From Collinsella aerofaciens (GTDB lineage Bacteria > Actinomycetota > Coriobacteriia > Coriobacteriales > Coriobacteriaceae), in NCBI RefSeq assembly GCF_028209625.1, contig NZ_JAQLDU010000008.1:46283-110282 (forward strand): DNA of 64,000 bases, written 5' to 3'. Of this stretch, positions 63,970 through 64,000 are shown piece by piece (the stretch's first letter is position 1; every line of letters begins with the position of its first letter). The notes beneath the pieces were generated by a model that saw only the letters and a list, made by a program, of their open reading frames with translations, had not been told where the DNA came from and ran no database searches. A program made the translations under genes and the position numbers.

Positions 63970-64000
63970 ATGGCTGGAAACGCTTTGTACGACGTCGGGA
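63970..64000 (+). CDS. Possible start of a gene cut by the right edge
   Basis: ATG at 63970 with GGGAGG about 7 nt upstream opens MAGNALYDVG before the window ends. The ribosome site would lie in the 3' arm of the terminator, so this may be chance or the start of an inserted element. Confidence 0.25.
   Translation, partial: MAGNALYDVG

Overview
The window reads as a chromosomal segment of a GC-rich anaerobic actinobacterium of the class Coriobacteriia, most likely a Collinsella-type gut bacterium. The support is indirect but consistent: an HspR-controlled dnaK-grpE-dnaJ-hspR operon, an actinobacterial FHA/PP2C/RodA/PBP/PknB cell-wall signalling operon, pyruvate:ferredoxin oxidoreductase and other iron-sulfur enzymes of anaerobic metabolism, a mannose-class PTS, NikR and HypA for nickel handling, and a large membrane protein with LuxR-type helix-turn-helix domains. 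No rRNA, CRISPR or phage genes are visible; there is one intact tRNA (Arg-CCT).

Layout. 0-3.7 kb: nikR (cut by the left edge), a small partner gene, trxA, a hypothetical protein, a decayed GHKL histidine-kinase remnant and a membrane protein whose stop codon lies in the end of an insertion sequence. 3.7-5.8 kb: an IS3-family element with its orfA and orfB fused in one frame, a degenerate second transposase and a 209-bp inverted-repeat element. 5.9-10.2 kb: the NAD operon nadA-nadB-nadC-niaR behind a strong palindrome that overlaps its promoter, then a ferredoxin. 10.6-22.6 kb: the heat-shock genes, with dnaK and clpB sharing the same operator-like sequence, and between them an aconitase-family hydratase and two repeat-flanked membrane-anchored genes (one broken by an amber codon). 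22.7-29.5 kb: small and membrane-anchored proteins, then a TetR regulator with a frameshifted DUF5692-like membrane gene divergent from a 925-residue flavin/iron-sulfur oxidoreductase. 29.5-33.8 kb: a structured RNA candidate and hypA, then a mannose-type PTS operon with a ManO/DUF956 gene. 34-44.5 kb: tRNA-Arg, then on the minus strand a six-gene operon kinase-fhaA-fhaB-pstP-rodA::pbp-pknB. 44.9-50.8 kb: a lower-GC island made of a membrane protein with two LuxR domains, a secreted four-cysteine protein, a two-permease ABC transporter and an exported protein. 50.9-56 kb: dnaX, ybaB, recR and two membrane genes. 56.2-59.9 kb: a second kinase/FHA cluster. 60-64 kb: a possible leader RNA and pyruvate:ferredoxin oxidoreductase.

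Intergenic DNA is unusually rich in long perfect or near-perfect dyads that fall into several families, some with a GGGGAC-type core (REP-like) and one forming arrays with a strict 62-bp period at three loci. These repeats, the double-LuxR/secreted-protein/ABC island, the TetR/DUF5692/oxidoreductase unit and the natural RodA-PBP fusion are the parts most worth following up. All family assignments come from reading motifs by eye; no database search was run.
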